The position numbers and the translations under genes are program-made. A DNA stretch of 64,000 bases from Rosellinia necatrix (Eukaryota > Ascomycota > Sordariomycetes > Xylariales > Xylariaceae): contig JAGYVD010000007.1 in NCBI GenBank assembly GCA_021209875.1, positions 3,720,001 to 3,784,000 on the forward strand. Direction: 5' to 3'. Position 1 is the stretch's first letter; every line of letters begins with the position of its first letter. This document shows, piece by piece, positions 58,908 through 64,000 of this stretch. The notes under the pieces were generated by a model that ran no database searches, had not been told where the DNA came from, and saw only the letters and a list, made by a program, of their open reading frames with translations.

Positions 58908-60977
58908 GTTAACGCATCAGGTACTGAGCCACAGTATGTAATATCCGATCCGATTCGGTTCTTCATCATTCGCGCCATACCAGGTACACCATTGGACAGA
59001 GCGCCACGTGAGTGGTTGTTATAAGCCGGCCCTTCTTTCACAATAATATTCGCTTGCCGCTCAGTAAAATTCAGATATTGATATTAGTTATATTCATTAT
59101 ATCAAAGCCACAACTTCGATGGCCACGCTGGGAGCAATGGGTTTAGAGCTTCACTTTGCCCCTATAAGTAGTTATACTGAGAAGAATCGTTAAGTTTAGG
59201 GGATGGAAAAGCAACCCTGCAAGCGACAAGGGGGTACTTAGCCACTCCGACCCTTGCAACTCTCCCTAGATCTAAAATCTCACCTTTCCTTTAGCAAGCC
59301 TTAGTTCCATGGTTACAACCAATTACATGATCTGTTCATATGTGACACTATGAATTTGCGAATAGTCCCCAGCGGACTGCATACCGTATCCTATCCTATT
59401 AGTGCCAAGAATCCCTGAACCTCAGTGCTAAGAAAGCCTAGCTCATAGTTCATACCCAATATCCGGGACATACTATCAAGTAGTTACCTACTTGAATACT
59501 TACATATGTACATACATATGTACATAGTCAGACACCTAGATTAGACGTTAATACTACTACTACTATACATATGTACATACATAAAAGGGTAGTTAGCGGG
59601 ACTAAGTCCATTATTAATCTATCGCTTAGTTATATTATTATATATGCATTTCTAACACATACCTAGGCATGAAACACACAGTCTAGCAGAGTAAGACTAT
59701 AAATAGTAACACTATAGCAGATTTCAATACACATGACCCCTCTTCACAAGTCCCTAAGTGCCATGTATGCATTTACAATTTACAAATAGCCATCCGCATA
59801 AGACTAGCTGCAGCAGTCCTAGATCAAATTTACCCCTCACCGAACGTTCAGCACCTTACCTCGCAGCCTACCTACCGTAGAGTGCTTAGATAAAAGTCAT
59901 GCACATATGTGTGTAGTAGGTATGCAAGGTAACGCCAAGGTTCTTACTGCGACCACCACCGGCTTTTACATAAGGCTACGCCGCATGCAAAACGATGCAT
60001 GTCGAAAATTCCGTGCGGTTTGGCAAAACATGACCATCTCAGCAGACCCGCATGCCACGAATGCTACTATTGTTAGGCACCAGCGGATCATCCCGCTACA
60101 CCCCCACCATCTCATCTGTGGTAAGCCCAGCCTGGCTCTGACTGACTAATTATACTGTGCTATATACGCACGTGTCCTTGGTTCTGGGGGCGATTAGTTA
60201 TGCTAGTTACCAGTAGAGCGCCGACAATTAATTCCCGTGATAATGGTAGTCATCAGAGAGTGCCCAGCATGTATTGAAGTGCTACAGAGCATTACCCTCA
60301 CGTAGACTACTACCTAGTCGTCCTTCCACAGAGAGTGTAATGCCATACTGTATATGTATCAGCTATACAACCCAGCCCGCAATGCTAGTCAGCTTGGTCA
60401 GCGGTCCAGATTCAGCCATAAATTGAAGCAATCAACCAAAAGGGTTAGATTAATACTGCACGCACCCATGATCCCTCGGCGACTATTGGGTACCGTAGAC
60501 TGTCCAAGGGCAATATCCCGAACGCATGCACATACTGCAACCGAATACCATTCCTCGAACGCACTCTTTCCCAATTTCAAACTGTGGTCTTTTATGTGGC
60601 GCCGCGTAGCATATTCGTGAACAGCTTGCATGTGTGTCATAGGATGAGAAACTTGTATTAATCCAACAATATTTGAGCGTGCAGCATAGCACATGAGTAA
60701 GAACCACACAAACCTAAGATAAAATAATTTAATTAAAATAAAAATAAAAATAAAAAGGTCACTAGTGAGAGAACAGATATCCCAACAACATGCTAACCTT
60801 CAGTTCTCGCGCCAAGCAACGGTGTAGTGAAATTCGTGTGAAGCCACCTTTCTCTCACCATCATTCTTAGTCTCTTATAATACCGGGGAGTAGTTGGACG
60901 TGACCCACGAAAACTAGTGTTCATGCCCAAGCGTAGTCTCGTTGGAATTATAGTCTTCTAACAGTAAAACGAGTTGT
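58908..60977. other. Gene-poor region with CATATGTACATA microsatellite
   Basis: About 2 kb without a supported gene. Palindromic CATATGTACATA units recur at 59503-59526 and 59565-59581. An A-rich (AAAAT)n run lies near 60733-60757. Confidence 0.5.
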
Positions 60978-62353
60978 TTAAGTAATTTCCGAAGCCTTGG
61001 TAGGATGCTCATTTAGATGCCGTCGATAGTTATCGCCTTGGCCACCCCCGGCACCCTTGGGGCCGTATTCTTCAACTTGCTCATATGGAGCCTTTTCCGA
61101 GGCGCTTGGCTCGATGTCTTTCCCGCTCGACTCAGTATGGCGGTGGTAGTGCGATGCCCATATTTTAACTGTCGCAAAAACCTTGGTTGCCCCGGTGCTC
61201 TTCGCTACGGCAGGCACCGAAGGCACACACACTACCACGAAAAGGAACACCATTTCTGCCCAGCAACACATAGCCACCGCCGCAACAGTGTAGGTTTTGT
61301 CTGTGGACTCCAAATACCGGATGCCAGTAACGATTCGGAGAGTAGCAGCCAGGCAAACACTTTAGAAATCAGTTAGACGTGGGGGTTTGTAACGGTCAGA
61401 ATGTGACCAGGGCTAGGCCGGGGGAAAGGATGTTGCTTACAGCAGGCCAAAGGCGAATACGATCGAGATTCCGAACTTCTTCGTTCTTGATAGTTTCAGT
61501 TTCCAAATGACCCCCTGAGGAAGAATCAAGATGATAATGTCCGATATAAGGTTGAGACATATGTATGCCTTCCATACGACCTCTTCACCGAGACATGTGC
61601 CTTGGACGGTTTTATCCCATATCTTATGATGGGGTTCGCAGGACAGGTTTGATGCGATTTTCGCAGATCCGTAAAATAGGACATTCACCACCAAAAGCAC
61701 GTGGCATGTCCACCAGAAAGCGTTACGAGTGCGGCGAGGAACAAAGGTTCGAGACCACTCGAGTAATACTGCCGGTTTGAGAGCCAGGAGAGTTGCGCCA
61801 TAGAAGTTAGTTCCAAGGTAGAGAATCTGTTACGAATTAGACAATACACATTAAAGGGGTTAGGATCTCTCACCCAGAGGAAGCGGGATAAGTCCTTCAG
61901 CCTTATGTCCCATTGGTGAACAAACAATCCTGGCCTGCCGAGCACATGATAACAGCACCAAGCATATGCAGTAAGCGTGCCCTGGCACCACAGGTGATGT
62001 CAGACAGGAGTAATATGAAAAGTAAGTAGAGCTGAGGAAAGCGTACATATCCAGCTACTATAAGACCTGGTGCTCGTTAGGGACGGCTCTGCAAAGAGGC
62101 TTGTGTGTATGATCATACCATCCTCAATGTTTATCCTTTTTCGGCAAAACAACTGAGCGTAAACCCGAGTGAAAAATAAAATTGTGACCAGAGAAAACCC
62201 GGCAGTGACAACGCCGGTGACCAGGGTGTCTTCGCTTGGTGGGTTGTCAAAGTTTGGCACGATGCCTTCCGGAGGAACATGAGCAGGCCCATTAAGAATA
62301 GCCTCTCTAGCTGCCGGCGGTAGCGAAGCCAGGGTATCGGCAATATCAAGCAT
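60978..62353 (-). CDS. Fungal rhodopsin-domain (PTH11/SAT4-like) integral membrane protein
   Basis: The five-exon model is the complement of 60978..61359, 61441..61826, 61874..61929, 61989..62057 and 62119..62353, 375 residues with all phases consistent. The ATG at 62353 begins the usual family opening, with PPAAREAILNGPA then NFDNPPSEDT. Membrane segments follow: VTGVVTAGFSLVTILFF, LYLLFILLLSDIT, the ILYLGTNFYGATLLAL region, VLLVVNVLFYGS, ISDIIILILPQGVIWKL with the KLSRTKKFGI loop, ISIVFAFGLLVCLAATL and AEMVFLFVVVCVPSVPA. The charged loop motifs HQWDIRLKDL and SCEPHHKIWDKTVQGTC are typical. The C-terminal 60 residues are hydrophilic and cytoplasmic. Members are seven-helix proteins of the plasma membrane; some are sensors, most are unstudied. 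The donor GTGCCA of intron 3 is weak. Confidence 0.82.
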
Positions 62354-63171
62354 ATTTGTTATAATGTCAAGGCTATCGACAAGGTTCAACGAAAAAGACG
62401 AGACGCAGGAGGCAATGTCTGAACAACTCAAGGGATATCAGGGGCGGTGTATTTCTTATTTTATATTCAAAATATTACTATAATTAATGACATACGAAGC
62501 ACGAACATCGCGGCAGAGTGGTGGCTTGATTCCTCGATCACTTGGTGATCAGGCTGTTGCGCGTCGTTCGTATAGAGGTTGGGTGTGGCGGCATCTTGGC
62601 CTTGGGAGGACCAATACGGTCAGTTATTGATGTATTCAAATGCGAAGACCGGCTGGACGGCACGGGTAAGGACATCTCTAGAGGTCAAGTCTTTGCAGCC
62701 GACAGTTATAACAACATTGAGACCCCAAGATGTCGTCGCGAGGGGTTGTGGGGGGCCGGGGCCTGGGGGAAGGGGGCCAATAAGTGACCTGTCAATCTGA
62801 GTGCCACACGGGCGGTACAATAATTGGTATCACTGCATATTCAATATTAAACAGAACGGCAGATGCCGTCTAGGCCAGCCTGCAGCTGCCAAGCGCGTTT
62901 TGTTATAGATGATAGGGGCAAAGACGTGTCGTGGTGGGCCCAGCTACGGAAAAGCTATGTGTCTATCCCTCATCCCCCCCTATTTATTTTTTTTTCTAGT
63001 AGGCTGTGGTAAAAGGGAGACTTGAGCTCATAATCCTCATTAATAAATCAAGCCAGTACATTTAATACAGATCTCCCGTTTTTCAAGTCTCCATTGGTAT
63101 TTATTTGTTATATCAAACTTCAAAAAAACTAACCTCTTTACATGTATTCTACCTAATACCTAGAGCCCACG
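62354..63171. other. Intergenic region between divergent genes
   Basis: About 800 bases between the rhodopsin-domain gene and the second P450, which are divergent, so it holds both promoters. No other gene is seen. Confidence 0.55.
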
Positions 63172-64000
63172 ATGCCCTCATTTTCTATCCCATCGGCTCT
63201 CGCCATTGCGTTTGCATTATATGTAAGGAGGATCTAAATACTATTTCTACATTCAAGCACTAATATTCCCTACGCATCTAGGTTCTCCTCCTCTTTAGCT
63301 ACCGTCTTCTCCTCCACCCCCCTACGAGGCTTCCCCGGCCCATTCGCCGCGAAGCTATCCCACATCTACGGGGGCGCCTGCGCGCTCGCCCAGAACACGC
63401 ACCTAAAAGTGCATCAGAACCATCTTCGTTATGGTCAGTTTAAGCCTTCCACACATAACAAACCCCCCCCACCCCCCTTCCCTCCTGGCCCCCTCTCACA
63501 CAAGTCTCCGCGCGCGTGTGTTAACATGCAGCAAAGGACCGGTCGTGAGGATCGCCCCCGACAGGCTCGTGTTCAACACGGCGACAGCCCTACGAGGTAA
63601 GTCAAAAGCGTAGAAAACCCCAATCCCCCCTCCCCACCCCTCCCCCCCCCCGGGATCCAAGCCAGAAGCGCACGCCACGGCTTACGACAGCAACAGACAT
63701 CTACCAGAACGACCGGCTGGTCAAGTCGCGCGCGTACCGCGCGGCGCAGTACCGGCTGGGGATCCTCAACGTGTTCACGGCCGTGGACAGGGCGCAGCAC
63801 CGGGCGAGGCGGAGGGCGGTCGGGGCGGCGCTCTCGGAGCAGTCGATGCGTGCGTTCGAGCCGGCGATGGTGCGCGAGGTCGACACGTTCATCAGGCAGC
63901 TCTTCCTCGCCGCCACCACCGCCATCACCACCACCTCTACCTCTACCTCTACCTCCTCCGGCATCGGCGTCGTGGACATGACGCCGGCCTGCCGGCACCT
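63172..64000 (+). CDS. Cytochrome P450, 5' part, runs off the window
   Basis: Exons are 63172..63222, 63282..63433, 63537..63596 and 63697 onwards. Introns have donors GTAAGG, GTCAGT and GTAAGT, with acceptors at 63281, 63536 and 63696. The start encodes a short anchor, then SYRLLLHP, LRGFPGPFAAKLS, YGPVVRIAPDRLVF (rebuilt exactly by the second intron) and DIYQNDRLVKSRAYRA, which are N-terminal P450 landmarks. The six-C run at 63317-63322 shifts the frame by one base between HP and LRGFPGP; one C fewer would repair it. Exon 4 contains a Thr/Ser run from CTCTAC repeats near 63930-63957. The heme-binding part lies beyond the window end, so activity cannot be judged. Confidence 0.8.

Noticed and set aside
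2700..60000. CRISPR-like arrays among the short tandem repeats
   Set aside because: The units are directly adjacent with no unique spacers, and the genome is fungal.
1..64000. tRNA or rRNA genes
   Set aside because: I found no cloverleaf-compatible stretch with an intact B-box-like GGTTCGAATCC, and no rRNA text; a covariance-model scan would settle this.

Overview
This window is nuclear DNA of a filamentous ascomycete (Pezizomycotina, most likely Sordariomycetes). Genes carry short spliceosomal introns (about 47-150 nt) with GT..AG ends and CTAAC/CTGAC-like branch points. The protein families are typical of such fungi: a C2H2 zinc-finger protein, P450s, an FAD monooxygenase, a rhodopsin-domain membrane protein, Clr5 and ankyrin proteins, a DUF6536-type membrane protein, and a hydrolase-NACHT-ankyrin NLR. 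A 6 kb block that is almost pure A/T has the signature of repeat-induced point mutation (RIP). Gene density is low and several loci are broken, so this looks like an accessory, subtelomere-like or repeat-bordering region.

Layout. 0-6 kb: a polytopic membrane protein with a look of secondary metabolism, followed by an FAD-dependent monooxygenase. 6-12.5 kb: on the minus strand, a BCS1-type AAA ATPase and a secreted GH127-type glycosidase. 12.5-16 kb: gene-poor, with a dead kinase fragment. 16.1-22.2 kb: a heavily RIPped repeat element. 22-28.5 kb: gene-poor. 28.5-30 kb: the zinc-finger protein and a doubtful small membrane ORF. 32-35.5 kb: an Ecp2-like secreted protein and a decayed PD-(D/E)XK nuclease-like gene. 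37-44.3 kb: a P450, a Clr5/ankyrin protein and a DUF6536-type membrane protein on the plus strand. 45.2-47.7 kb: a little-RIPped copy of the repeat next to a broken divergent beta-tubulin, then a degenerate 43-aa tandem repeat. 49.8-58.9 kb: the NLR gene, flanked by two two-exon genes of unknown function. 61-64 kb: a rhodopsin-domain protein and the 5' part of a second P450 that runs off the window.

How the parts relate. No complete biosynthetic cluster is visible: there is no PKS, NRPS or canonical terpene synthase. The membrane protein and monooxygenase at the left end could be a small or partial pathway. The NLR has the architecture of fungal STAND proteins linked to non-self recognition. 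The two RIP-type stops in the tubulin and nuclease-like loci, together with the A/T block, indicate that RIP has acted in or near this region. A separate pattern is single-base G/C-run shifts in four otherwise well-conserved genes. Five of the six look like one extra G or C, which points to assembly error rather than gene death.
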